A DNA stretch of 64,000 bases from JBCCBV01 sp039033855 (lineage in GTDB: Bacteria; Planctomycetota; Phycisphaerae; Phycisphaerales; Phycisphaeraceae). Positions 9,171 to 18,850 of the stretch are shown here, piece after piece (the stretch's first letter is position 1; every line of letters starts with the position of its first letter). The notes under the pieces were generated by a model, which saw only the letters and a program-made list of their open reading frames with translations, made no database searches and had not been told where the DNA came from. Position numbers and translations under genes: made by a program. The stretch covers positions 186,001 through 250,000 of the forward strand of contig JBCCBV010000001.1 of the NCBI GenBank assembly GCA_039033855.1, in the 5' to 3' direction.

Positions 9171-10169
9171 ATGACCCAGGCCATTAACGACCTTCAAGCC
9201 CGCGCCCTCTCCGACCTCCAGCAGGTGCAAGACCCCGATGCACTCGAGGCTTTCCGCATCCAATACCTCGGCGCCAAGGGCGAGCTCAAAGCCCTGATGG
9301 GCCAGATGGGTCAGGTGCCCCCGGCCGAAAAGCCCGCGTTCGGCAAGGCCGCCAACGCCCTCAAGCAGCAGGTCCAAAAGACCTTTGACGCCCGCAAAGC
9401 CGAGCTCGCGACCGACAAGCCCGCCGCCACGCGGGTCGACGTCACCGAGCCCGGCCTGCCCCCCCGCCTCGGCCGGCGCCACGTGGTCGGCCAGGTGATC
9501 GACGAGATCCTCGACGCCTTCGGCCGGCTCGGCTTCACCCCGGTCGAAGGGCCCGAGGCCGAGGACGAGCACCACAACTTCGTCGCGCTCAACATCCCCG
9601 CCGAGCACCCCGCCCGCGACCCGCTCGATAACTTCTATCTCACCGATCCCACGGCGGCGAACCCCAGCCTGCTGCGCTCGCAGACCTCCACCGTGCAGAT
9701 CCGCGTCATGGAGTCCACGCCCCCGCCGGTGCGCGTGGTCTCGGTCGGGCGCGTCTACCGGCCGGACGAACACGACGCCACGCACTTTTCGATGTTCCAC
9801 CAGGTCGAAGGCCTGTACGTCGACAAGCACGTGACCATGGCCGACCTCAAGGGCACGCTGGTCGGCTTCGCCAAGACGCTCTTCGGCCCCGACGCCGACG
9901 TGAAGCTCGTGCCCAGCTACTTCCCCTTCACCGAGCCCTCGGCCGAGCTGTACGTCAAGATGGACCTGGGCAAGGGGATGGAGTGGGTCGAGGTCGGCGG
10001 CTGCGGCATGGTCGACCCGGCCGTGTTCGAGGCGGTCGGTTACGACCCCGAAGCGTGGACGGGCTTTGCCTTCGGCCTGGGCATCGAACGCCTGGCCATG
10101 CGACGCTACAACATCCCCGACATCCGCCTGCTGTTCCAGAACGACGTGCGGTTCCTCAAGCAGTTCTGA
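9171..10169 (+). CDS. pheS: Phenylalanine--tRNA ligase alpha subunit
   Basis: A 332-residue class II synthetase subunit that charges tRNA-Phe together with PheT. The N-terminal coiled-coil (residues 1-85, with LGAKGELKALMGQMGQVPP) is followed by the catalytic core. Motif 2 is RVYRPDEHDATHFSMFHQ, and motif 3 is FAFGLGIERLAMRRYNIPD. Start 9171 gives the usual PheS N-terminus and length. The frame is open upstream to 9111, but that extension has no match to the family. Unusually, pheT does not follow. The next gene encodes a small membrane protein, so the beta subunit must be encoded elsewhere. Confidence 0.95.
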   Translation: MTQAINDLQARALSDLQQVQDPDALEAFRIQYLGAKGELKALMGQMGQVPPAEKPAFGKAANALKQQVQKTFDARKAELATDKPAATRVDVTEPGLPPRLGRRHVVGQVIDEILDAFGRLGFTPVEGPEAEDEHHNFVALNIPAEHPARDPLDNFYLTDPTAANPSLLRSQTSTVQIRVMESTPPPVRVVSVGRVYRPDEHDATHFSMFHQVEGLYVDKHVTMADLKGTLVGFAKTLFGPDADVKLVPSYFPFTEPSAELYVKMDLGKGMEWVEVGGCGMVDPAVFEAVGYDPEAWTGFAFGLGIERLAMRRYNIPDIRLLFQNDVRFLKQF

Positions 10170-10181
10170 GCGGGGGCTCGG

Positions 10182-10577
10182 ATGGGCGAGCAAGGCAAAT
10201 ACGCTGAGCTTCTTAAACAGTTTCGCGGGGTTGCGACAATCGCGGCCGGCATCACCTTGGCGTGGCCTTGGCTGTTCCATGCCGGTGTATTGATCCAGTG
10301 GCTAATGGCCTTCTCCGAGCTGGGGCACCCGCCCGTCGCATGGCGGGACGACCCCATGTGGCTGCCCTGGAGCGGGCAGTACTACTGGATCACTCAACTC
10401 ATGTTCCTTGCCGCCATCCCTATCGCGCTGCCGGTTAGCTTTCTTGCCGCGGCGCTATCGGCGCCAACCTTGGGGCATGCGTGCATCCGCTGCTATATCG
10501 CCATCATCAACTGGGGACTCGTACTTACTTGGACGATTTGGGACCCGTTCCGTCTCTTCGCCTGGTGGCTCGACTGA
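10182..10577 (+). CDS. Small membrane protein, unknown function
   Basis: A 131-residue hydrophobic protein with three likely membrane helices: about residues 18-42 (VATIAAGITLAWPWLFHAGV), 68-95 (YWITQLMFLAAIPIALPVSF) and 100-122 (CIRCYIAIINWGLVLTWTIW). It is rich in Trp, with no recognised motif. It starts 13 bases after pheS and is followed after 29 bases by purC, so it could be part of a pheS-purC transcript. Base composition is slightly less GC-rich than its neighbours. I do not recognise the family. Confidence 0.6.
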   Translation: MGEQGKYAELLKQFRGVATIAAGITLAWPWLFHAGVLIQWLMAFSELGHPPVAWRDDPMWLPWSGQYYWITQLMFLAAIPIALPVSFLAAALSAPTLGHACIRCYIAIINWGLVLTWTIWDPFRLFAWWLD

Positions 10578-10606
10578 ATCCACCCTGCTCGCGGTAGCCT
10601 TTGCCC

Positions 10607-11668
10607 ATGAGCGACGCTGGCCCGCTGCTGCACACCGACCTGCCTTTGCCCGGAAGACGACAGGGCAAGGTGCGCGACGTCTACCAATGCACGCTGCGCA
10701 ACGGCAGCCCGGCGGTGATGCTCGTCGCCACCGATCGCCTGTCCGCCTTCGACGTGGTGATGCCCGACGGCCCGCCCGGCAAGGGCAAGCTACTCACCGC
10801 CGCTTCCGAATGCTGGTTCGGCTGGATCGCCCAGCACTTCGGCGACGCGATGCTCACTCACGTCCTCGGCTTCGACCCCGCGCAGGTGCAAGGCCTTTCC
10901 GACAAGCAATTCGACCAACTCCGGGGCCGGATCACGCTCGGCAAGCCGTGCAAAGTCATCCCGCTCGAATGCGTGGTCCGCGGGCGGCTCACCGGCGGCG
11001 GCTGGAAGGAGTACCAGGCCACGGGCAAAGTGTCGGGCGTCGAGTTGCCCGCGGGGTTATCCAAAGGCGATGCGCTGCCCGAGCCGGTGTTTACGCCCTC
11101 CACCAAGGCCGAAGTGGGCCACGACGAGCCGCTCGACCCCGCCGGCGTGCGCAAGCTGCTGGGCGAAGAACTGGCCGAAGACCTCCAGCGCCGCTCGCTC
11201 GAACTGTTCCGCGCCGCGTCGCAGCACGCTTTGGAGCGCGGGCTGGTGCTCATCGACACCAAGTATGAGTTCGGCTTGCCCATAGATGAGGCCGAGGACG
11301 CCACTTTCACGCGCGACACTTCTTCCGGGGCCGGGGCCGGCTCTGCTCTCCCTCTCCCTTTGGGAGAGGGAGGGGGTGAGGGCTCCGCCATGTTGCATGT
11401 GCAAGCTGCCAACGCGCCGATCCTGATCGACGAAGCCATGACCCCCGACAGCTCGCGCTACTGGCTGGCCGAAGAAGCGGAGGACCCATCCCGCCGCCGA
11501 CCGTTCGACAAGCAAGTCGTGCGCGACCACCTCCAGGCGCTGCGCGACGCGGGCGCATGGAACGGCGAAGCGCCGGGACCGCGCCTCGACGCGGCGCTCC
11601 ACAACGAAACGCTTGCGCGTTACGCTGAGGTCGTGCGGCGCTTGACCGGCCGTGCATTCGACTCGTGA
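10607..11668 (+). CDS. purC: SAICAR synthetase with an internal low-complexity insertion
   Basis: A 353-residue enzyme that condenses CAIR with aspartate using ATP in purine synthesis. Family motifs are intact: RQGKVRDVY near the N-terminus, ATDRLSAFDVVMPDG, LECVVRGRLTGGGWKEY, IDTKYEFGL (Asp217 region) and ILIDEAMTPDSSRYW (Asp275 region). Between the last two the usual gap is about 10 residues, but here it is about 50. The extra segment is Gly/Ala/Ser/Pro-rich and is encoded by a GGGGCC-rich tract plus a palindromic repeat that keeps the frame. Because this position is a surface loop in the family, the enzyme is probably still active. A strong terminator follows the gene. The ATG at 10607 is preferred over TTG at 10601. 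Confidence 0.94.
   Translation: MSDAGPLLHTDLPLPGRRQGKVRDVYQCTLRNGSPAVMLVATDRLSAFDVVMPDGPPGKGKLLTAASECWFGWIAQHFGDAMLTHVLGFDPAQVQGLSDKQFDQLRGRITLGKPCKVIPLECVVRGRLTGGGWKEYQATGKVSGVELPAGLSKGDALPEPVFTPSTKAEVGHDEPLDPAGVRKLLGEELAEDLQRRSLELFRAASQHALERGLVLIDTKYEFGLPIDEAEDATFTRDTSSGAGAGSALPLPLGEGGGEGSAMLHVQAANAPILIDEAMTPDSSRYWLAEEAEDPSRRRPFDKQVVRDHLQALRDAGAWNGEAPGPRLDAALHNETLARYAEVVRRLTGRAFDS
11346..11374. repeat. REP-like palindrome inside purC
   Basis: Arms CCCTCTCCC and GGGAGAGGG flank a TTT loop (core 11350-11370), and pairing extends to about 13 base pairs. The following GGTGAGGGCT completes the sequence pattern of a common intergenic REP-like repeat seen in many GC-rich bacteria (from memory). 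Here it lies in frame inside a coding sequence and encodes part of a Leu-Pro-Leu-Gly-Glu-Gly stretch. Confidence 0.75.
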
Positions 11669-11740
11669 ACCCCACGCCGATCTGCCGATACACTCTGTTA
11701 GACAACTCACCGCACTCTGGCGGCTTACGCCGCCGAACCG

Positions 11741-11775
11741 GAGCCCACGTCGCGCCACACGTGGGCTCTTTTTTT
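11741..11775 (+). terminator. Rho-independent terminator after purC
   Basis: Perfect 10-base arms GAGCCCACGT and ACGTGGGCTC enclose an 8-base loop and are followed directly by seven T. It lies 72 bases after the purC stop. A second, T-less hairpin (GGCGGC-TTAC-GCCGCC) sits just before it at 11719-11734. Confidence 0.92.
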
Positions 11776-11837
11776 GCGCACGTCGATCCACGGCGGACAG
11801 CACAACATCGCGCTACGCCATAGACGCCGACGCCCGC

Positions 11838-12542
11838 ATGCCGCACACTGTGATCATGCGCTCGCTTTCCCGGCTCGGAACACGTGAAGAACTCTCGGCC
11901 TTGGCCTGGCCCGGCGGCGCGGCATTGCTGGGCCTTGCCCTCAGCTACGCCGCGGCGCGCTGGACCGGGTCGCTCGGCGCCGCCGCTTCCGGTTGGGCGT
12001 GGGCGTCAGCCATGGCGCTGCTGTTGGCCGAAACGCTCGAAGCGCGCCACCGCGTAGAACCCTCCGCATCGACCCGCCGAGCGGCGCTGCTCGCTTCGAG
12101 CGCCCCGCTGTGGTTGGCCTTGCTCGGCGCCGCATCGACCTTCGCCAACGGCCTGTGGGACCTGGTGGCCGGCCCGACGCTGGCCCACATGGACCGCGCG
12201 ATGTGGGTGCTGATCCTGGCCGGGGTGCTGGGGCTCGCGGGCGGCGTGGCGTCGAAGCTGCTGGGGCCGCCGCCGGCGCCGTCGGGCGCGTCGCCGCTTG
12301 GCCCATTGGCGATGGCGTGTACGGCCGCCGCGCTGGCCGCCGTGGGCGCGGGCTTGTCGCACTATCACAACGCAAGGTGGGAGCCGGCGCTGGCGATCCT
12401 GGCCTGGGCCGTAGCCTTGCCCTGGGCCTGGCGGTTGGCGTGGCGACGCTTCGACGCCGCGACCCAGCCGCACGCCGCGCCGCCGGGCCTTGCCAAGCCG
12501 ACCAGCCCCGGCTTGTCCGCCTCCGCCCCACCTTCTCCCTGA
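11838..12542 (+). CDS. Multi-pass membrane protein, unknown function
   Basis: A protein of 234 residues with about six hydrophobic segments (for example ALLGLALSYAAARW, APLWLALLGAASTFANGL, WVLILAGVLGLAGGVASKLL and ALAILAWAVALPWAWRL) and a Pro/Ser-rich C-terminal tail. No conserved motif is recognised. The ATG at 11838 was taken. An in-frame ATG at 11856 is equally possible, as neither has a clear ribosome site. It follows the purC terminator, so it needs its own promoter, which I cannot identify. The esterase gene starts 20 bases after its stop, so the two are probably co-transcribed. Confidence 0.55.
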   Translation: MPHTVIMRSLSRLGTREELSALAWPGGAALLGLALSYAAARWTGSLGAAASGWAWASAMALLLAETLEARHRVEPSASTRRAALLASSAPLWLALLGAASTFANGLWDLVAGPTLAHMDRAMWVLILAGVLGLAGGVASKLLGPPPAPSGASPLGPLAMACTAAALAAVGAGLSHYHNARWEPALAILAWAVALPWAWRLAWRRFDAATQPHAAPPGLAKPTSPGLSASAPPSP

Positions 12543-12562
12543 GCCTTGCTGCGAGCCGCTTC

Positions 12563-13345
12563 ATGCCCGCGATGTCTTCGATCGAACCGCTCTGGCCGGA
12601 CGCCGGCATCGACGACCACGCCAGCCTCGCCTGGTACCCGTACGAAGACCACGAAGACGACCCGGCCCGCCCGGCCATCCTCATCTTCCCCGGCGGAGGC
12701 TATGAGGTCGTCTCCCCCAGCGAGTCGTTTCGTATCGCCGGCCGCCTGGGCTCGCACGGCTTCCACGCCGCCGTCTGCACCTACCGCGTCGCGCCGGTCG
12801 GCGGCAAGCACCCCGACATGATCCAAGACGCCCAGCGCGCCGTCCGCATGGTCCGCGCTAAGGGGCCTACGAAGGTCGGCGTGATGGGCTTCTCCGCCGG
12901 CGGCCACCTCGCCGCCAGCCTCGCCGTCCATCACGACAAGTTCACTGCCCACCAAGACGACCTGGCGAGCCAACACGACGCCCGCCCCGACGCCGTCGGC
13001 CTGGCCTACCCCGTGATGGATATGCACGGGCCAGCATCGCACGTGCGCTCCCGCGCCAACCTGCTGGGTCACGCGCATAGCGAAGACCTGCGCAAGCAGA
13101 TGAGCCCGCAGCTGCACGTCCACGCCCAGTCGCCACCCGCGTTCCTCTGGCACACCGCCGCGGACGCCGGGGTGCAATCACAGAACGCCTTGCTCTACGC
13201 CATGGCTTGCGCCGACGTCGGCGTGCCCTACGAACTGCACGTGTACGAAGAGGGTCGGCACGGCCTGGACCTCGCCGTCGACCACCCGCAAGCCAAGCGC
13301 TGGCCCGAGCTGGCCGCCGACTTCTTCAAACGGCACCTGGTTTGA
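12563..13345 (+). CDS. Alpha/beta hydrolase, acetyl esterase type
   Basis: A 260-residue alpha/beta-hydrolase. The oxyanion-hole segment is LIFPGGGYEVVSPSES, the nucleophile elbow GFSAGGHLAAS carries the catalytic Ser, and the acid and base are expected in HTAADAGVQ and EEGRHGLDL. There is no signal peptide, so it should be cytoplasmic. This combination matches the acetyl-xylan and acetyl esterase group often found near polysaccharide genes. The ATG at 12563 was chosen, with a second ATG nine bases later. It converges on uvrB. Deacetylation of imported sugars is a plausible role, but the substrate is not visible in the sequence. Confidence 0.8.
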   Translation: MPAMSSIEPLWPDAGIDDHASLAWYPYEDHEDDPARPAILIFPGGGYEVVSPSESFRIAGRLGSHGFHAAVCTYRVAPVGGKHPDMIQDAQRAVRMVRAKGPTKVGVMGFSAGGHLAASLAVHHDKFTAHQDDLASQHDARPDAVGLAYPVMDMHGPASHVRSRANLLGHAHSEDLRKQMSPQLHVHAQSPPAFLWHTAADAGVQSQNALLYAMACADVGVPYELHVYEEGRHGLDLAVDHPQAKRWPELAADFFKRHLV

Positions 13346-13360
13346 GCGTGGCGTGGAACG

Positions 13361-13385
13361 AGCCGCGAGCGTGAGTGAGCGGGGC
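13361..13385. repeat. Planctomycete-type GAGCCGCGAGCGTGAG repeat
   Basis: The intergenic stretch begins GAGCCGCGAGCGTGAGTGAG and ends in CGGGG. It resembles a short repeat that I recall as widespread between planctomycete genes. No second perfect copy was found in this window, so the identification relies on memory. Confidence 0.4.
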
Positions 13386-13442
13386 CTAAGACGGGTTCGT
13401 GATGACAGGCCCGATGCCTCTTCAGCGATTGGCGCATCTGTC

Positions 13443-13472
13443 CGAGGCCCCCTCCCTCACGGTCGGGCCTCG
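13443..13472. terminator. Stem-loop between convergent esterase and uvrB genes
   Basis: Perfect arms CGAGGCCC and GGGCCTCG enclose a 14-base loop. There is no T-run, so it may be a Rho-dependent or bidirectional end signal rather than a classical terminator. Its position between two converging genes supports an end-of-transcript role. Confidence 0.45.
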
Positions 13473-13492
13473 TATCGCAGTTCTGCAACTCC

Positions 13493-15670
13493 TCACCGCC
13501 GGCTCGACGGCTTCTTCTTCCGCCGTTTCGGCCGAACGCCGGGCGTGCCGGGCTTGGTCTTCGATTCACCCGCATCGCCCTGATAGCGCTTGACCTTGCC
13601 CAGGTCGGGCGCGGCCTTGACCTCGGCGACCTGGTCCCGCAGGCGGGCGGCCTTCTCGAACTCCAGGTTCTGCGCGGCCTGAAACATGGCCTCTTCAAGC
13701 TCGGCGACCAGCTCGGCCTTGTCATATTCCTTGTCGTCGGCGCCGGCGGCCTTCCGGCTGGTCTGCTTGGCCCGCAGCTCGAGCTCGATGCCCCGGCGGA
13801 TGGCTTTGCGCACGGTCTGCGGAGTGATGCCGTGCTCGGCGTTGTACGCCAGCTGCTTGGCCCGGCGGCGCTCGGTTTCGTCGATCGCGGCCTTCATCGC
13901 CGGCGTAACTTCGTCCGCATAGAGCGCGACCTTGGCGTGCTCGTTGCGCGCGGCCCGGCCGATCTGCTGGATCAAACTCGTCGGGCTACGCAAAAAGCCC
14001 GTCTTGTCCGCGTCCATAATCGCCACGAAGCTGACCTCCGGGAGGTCGAGCCCCTCGCGCAACAGGTTCACGCCCACCAGCACGTCGAACTGACCCTCGC
14101 GCAGCTCGCGCAAGATCACCACCCGGTCGAGCGTCTCGACCTCGCTGTGCAGATACCGGCACTTCACGCCCTGGTCGTGCAGGTAGCTCGCGAGGTCCTC
14201 CGCCAAACGTTTGGTGAGCGTGGTGACCAGCGTGCGCTCGCCGGCGGCGGTCACGGCACGGATGCGCTCGAGCAGGTCCGGCACCTGGCCGGCCGCGGGG
14301 CGCACCTCGATCACCGGGTCCACCAACCCCGTCGGGCGGATGATCTGCTCGACCACCTCGCCATCGCACTTGTCGAGCTCGTACTGCGAAGGCGTGGCGG
14401 AGACGAACATCACCTGCCCCCACTTCTTTTCGACTTCCTCGAACGTGAGCGGCCGGTTGTCGAGCGCCGACGGCAATCGGAACCCATGGTCCACCAGCGT
14501 CTGCTTGCGGTGGCGGTCGCCGAAATACATGGCCTTGACCTGCGGCAGCGTGACGTGGCTTTCGTCCACCACAAACAGCCAGTCGCCGGTGCCCGACAGC
14601 CGTTCGTGCGGCGGCAGCTCGGTGGCGTCGCTGCGCGAGCCGTCCACGTAGCCGCCCTGGTACTGGCCCGACTGCGCATCGGGGAAGTAATCGAGCAGGG
14701 TGTACGGCATCGACCCCGCGGGCCGGCCGTCGAGGTGACGGCTGTAGTTCTCGATGCCCGAGCAGAACCCGACTTCCTCGATCATCTCGATGTCGTACTT
14801 CGTGCGGGCAAGCAGCCGCTGCGCTTCGAGCACCTTGCCCTCGCCCCGAAGCTGCGCCACCCGCAGTTCGAGTTCTTCTTTCATCGCCTGCACCGCGGTC
14901 TCTTTCCGCTCTTGCGGCAGCACGTACTGCACGGCCGGGTAGATGAACACGGCCTTCTCATCCGCGATGAGCTCGCCCGTGGTGGGGTGGATGACCGCGA
15001 GCGACTCGACCTCGTCCCCGAACATCTCGATGCGGTAGGCCACCTCCTCCGCTGCGGGCACGACCTCGATCACGTCGCCCCGCACGCGGAACCCGCCGCG
15101 AGCTAGCTCATAACTCTTGCGCTCGTACTGCAGGCTGGTGAGCGAGCGCAAAAGGTCCCGCCGACTGATCCGCTGACCCTTGTGCAAGCCGATCACGTGC
15201 TTCTTGTATTCGTCGGGCGAGCCCAGGCCGAAGATGCACGACACGCTGGCCACCACGATCACGTCGTTGCGCGATACCAAGTGCGTGGTCGCCGCCATGC
15301 GCAGGCGGTCCAGGTCGTCGTTGCGCGACGAATCCTTTTCGATGTAGATGTCGCGCTGCGGGATGTACGCCTCGGGCTGGTAGTAGTCGTAGTACGACAC
15401 GAAGTAGCTGACCGCGTTGTCGGGGAACAGCTCCTTCATCTCCTCGTACAACTGCGCCGCGAGCGTTTTGTTGTGGCTGATGATCAGCGTGGGCTTCTGC
15501 ACCCGGGCGATGACGTTGGCGATGGTGAAGGTCTTGCCCGTGCCCGTGGCGCCGAGCAGCGTCTGGTACGGTCGCCCGGCCTCGATGCCGTCGGCCAGGC
15601 GGTCGATCGCCTCGGGCTGGTCGCCCATCGGTTGAAAATCGCTGACCAGTCGGAATGGCTGCTCGCTCAT
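13493..15670 (-). CDS. uvrB: Excinuclease ABC subunit B
   Basis: A 725-residue DNA-repair helicase-like protein that loads damage onto UvrC after delivery by UvrA. Residues 1-30 are family-typical (FRLVSDFQPMGDQPEAIDRL). Walker A is GATGTGKTFT, and the beta-hairpin that clamps DNA is YYDYYQPEAYIPQRDIYIEK. Later motifs include DESHVTLPQVKAMYFGDRHR and IQQIGRAARN, and a C-terminal UVR domain (LEEAMFQAAQNLEFEKAARL) should bind UvrC. The length is close to that of other UvrB proteins, with a basic tail ending in RRKKKPSSRR. Start 15670 fits the family N-terminus. The gene is divergent from the DUF547 gene. Confidence 0.97.
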   Translation of the reverse strand: MSEQPFRLVSDFQPMGDQPEAIDRLADGIEAGRPYQTLLGATGTGKTFTIANVIARVQKPTLIISHNKTLAAQLYEEMKELFPDNAVSYFVSYYDYYQPEAYIPQRDIYIEKDSSRNDDLDRLRMAATTHLVSRNDVIVVASVSCIFGLGSPDEYKKHVIGLHKGQRISRRDLLRSLTSLQYERKSYELARGGFRVRGDVIEVVPAAEEVAYRIEMFGDEVESLAVIHPTTGELIADEKAVFIYPAVQYVLPQERKETAVQAMKEELELRVAQLRGEGKVLEAQRLLARTKYDIEMIEEVGFCSGIENYSRHLDGRPAGSMPYTLLDYFPDAQSGQYQGGYVDGSRSDATELPPHERLSGTGDWLFVVDESHVTLPQVKAMYFGDRHRKQTLVDHGFRLPSALDNRPLTFEEVEKKWGQVMFVSATPSQYELDKCDGEVVEQIIRPTGLVDPVIEVRPAAGQVPDLLERIRAVTAAGERTLVTTLTKRLAEDLASYLHDQGVKCRYLHSEVETLDRVVILRELREGQFDVLVGVNLLREGLDLPEVSFVAIMDADKTGFLRSPTSLIQQIGRAARNEHAKVALYADEVTPAMKAAIDETERRRAKQLAYNAEHGITPQTVRKAIRRGIELELRAKQTSRKAAGADDKEYDKAELVAELEEAMFQAAQNLEFEKAARLRDQVAEVKAAPDLGKVKRYQGDAGESKTKPGTPGVRPKRRKKKPSSRR

Positions 15671-15776
15671 CGAGGTTGATCCTAGGCAAAGCCCGCCTCG
15701 GCTACGCCGTGGGCGAACCGCCAAGCCGCCCCGGGCGTACCAGCAACGCTCAAACCCCACCCGCAAGGAGAACCCC

Positions 15777-16739
15777 GTGAAACACGCCCGCCCCGCCGAT
15801 CGACGGATGGATACCCCCGCCGCCACGCAGGCTTTCGTCGCTACGGAAAGCCTTGATGCGGGCCCGCGCCGCTTGGGCGCCGTGCTACTCGCCGCGGCCC
15901 TCGCCGCCGGCGCCGGACTGGGGTACGCCGCCGCCGCCTTCGCCGACGGGCACGAACACGCGCCCGCCACCGCGTCGCAGCCCGCCGGGGTCGAAGACGC
16001 CGCCGAGGGCCTGCAAGCCCTCGCGCACGGCCTGACCGGCAAGGCCTCAATGCCCGCCGAACTAGCCGGGTACCACGCCCTGCTCCGCAACCACGTCGAC
16101 CCGCTGGGCTTTGTCGATTACGACGCGCTCGGCCGTAACGCCGAAGCGCTCTACGCCTACACCGCTTGGGTCGCCGACGCTGACTTCGAGGCCATGCCCG
16201 AGGGCGAGCGCCTGGCTCAGCTCATCAACGCCTACAACGCCTACACCCTCCAGCTCATCCTCGAAAACTACGACGACAACGGCGCCCCGCAAACCATCAC
16301 CGCCCTGGCCGACGGCAAGCCGTGGGACCAGACCGAGTACGTGATCGCCGGCAAGGCTTACAGCCTCAACCAGATCGAGCACGAACTCATCCGCCCGGTG
16401 TTCGACGAGCCCCGCATCCACTGGGCCCTGGTCTGCGCCGCGTATTCCTGCCCGCCGTTGCGGGCCGAGGCCTACACCGCCGACAAACTCGAAACCCAAT
16501 TGGCCGACCAAGAGCACCGCGTGCTGACCGCCGGCGACCCGCGCTTCCTGCAGCACACCAGCGACGGCGTGATAGTGACCCAGCTCTTCAACTGGTATGG
16601 CGGCGACTTCGGCGCACCGGCCGACTACATCGCCGAGCGCATCGACAAGCCCGGCGTCGCCATCGCCGGCTTCCTGGACTACGACTGGAAGCTCAACAGC
16701 CGGCCCAACGCCCCGGAAATCGCCGAAACCCCGCAATGA
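15777..16739 (+). CDS. DUF547 domain exported protein
   Basis: A 320-residue protein starting with GTG, preceded by a strong AAGGAG site. A hydrophobic segment at about residues 36-55 (VLLAAALAAGAGLGYAAAAF) follows a long basic N-terminus and acts as signal or anchor. The DUF547 region starts near residue 95 (LLRNHVDPLGFVDYDAL) and contains LAQLINAYNAYTLQLI, IEHELIRPVFDEPRIHWALV and CAAYSCPPLRAEAY, which match the family. DUF547 proteins are common in marine bacteria and have no proven activity. It is unlikely to share a transcript with the kinase gene that starts 364 bases later. Confidence 0.85.
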   Translation: MKHARPADRRMDTPAATQAFVATESLDAGPRRLGAVLLAAALAAGAGLGYAAAAFADGHEHAPATASQPAGVEDAAEGLQALAHGLTGKASMPAELAGYHALLRNHVDPLGFVDYDALGRNAEALYAYTAWVADADFEAMPEGERLAQLINAYNAYTLQLILENYDDNGAPQTITALADGKPWDQTEYVIAGKAYSLNQIEHELIRPVFDEPRIHWALVCAAYSCPPLRAEAYTADKLETQLADQEHRVLTAGDPRFLQHTSDGVIVTQLFNWYGGDFGAPADYIAERIDKPGVAIAGFLDYDWKLNSRPNAPEIAETPQ

Positions 16740-17103
16740 TTTTTTTGACCGGCTTGTGCAACGGCCCGGCCGACCGCCCGATGACAGCGTGTCGAACGAG
16801 CCGCAGGCGCGGAACCGCGTACCTCAACCCATACTGACCGCACAAGCCGCCGACCCGCCTCGCACGACGACCTCCTCGACCGCGACCCCGAGAAATCGGA
16901 GCCGCGGTTTTTCTTGCGCCAGCTCGAATCACCCAGCGCGATTTACCGACGACCGAAGGTGCCGGCATCGGTTCACGCCGTCTGGGCCGGTTGCGCCGGC
17001 CAGCAACCGTGGCGTATACAGCAAGCCCCTGTCGGGGTTTCACAAAAATTATGCAAGACCCGATGACACTCGCGGCCGTGCCGCGGCCGAGGGACCCACC
17101 GAC
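16740..17103 (+). other. 364-bp leader region before the hybrid kinase
   Basis: No convincing gene is seen. The stretch holds a short stem-loop at 17023-17040 (AAGCCCC, loop TGTC, GGGGTTT), a GC-rich inverted repeat near 16988-17002 (GCCGGTTGCGCCGGC) and an out-of-frame ATG at 17051. Composition falls locally near 17041-17055, which may mark the kinase promoter or leader. A small open frame here (about 16861-17064) has no good start codon. Confidence 0.4.
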
Positions 17104-18819
<1,716 letters not shown>

Positions 18820-18850
18820 GGCCGCTCCGCCAACCCCATCCCAGACAAGC

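Noticed and set aside
13832..15106. Long frame on the plus strand over uvrB
   Set aside because: UvrB is unambiguous on the other strand. This frame is His/Arg/Leu-rich shadow sequence.
16861..17064. Small gene in the kinase leader
   Set aside because: Some codon bias is visible but there is no suitable start codon or ribosome site.
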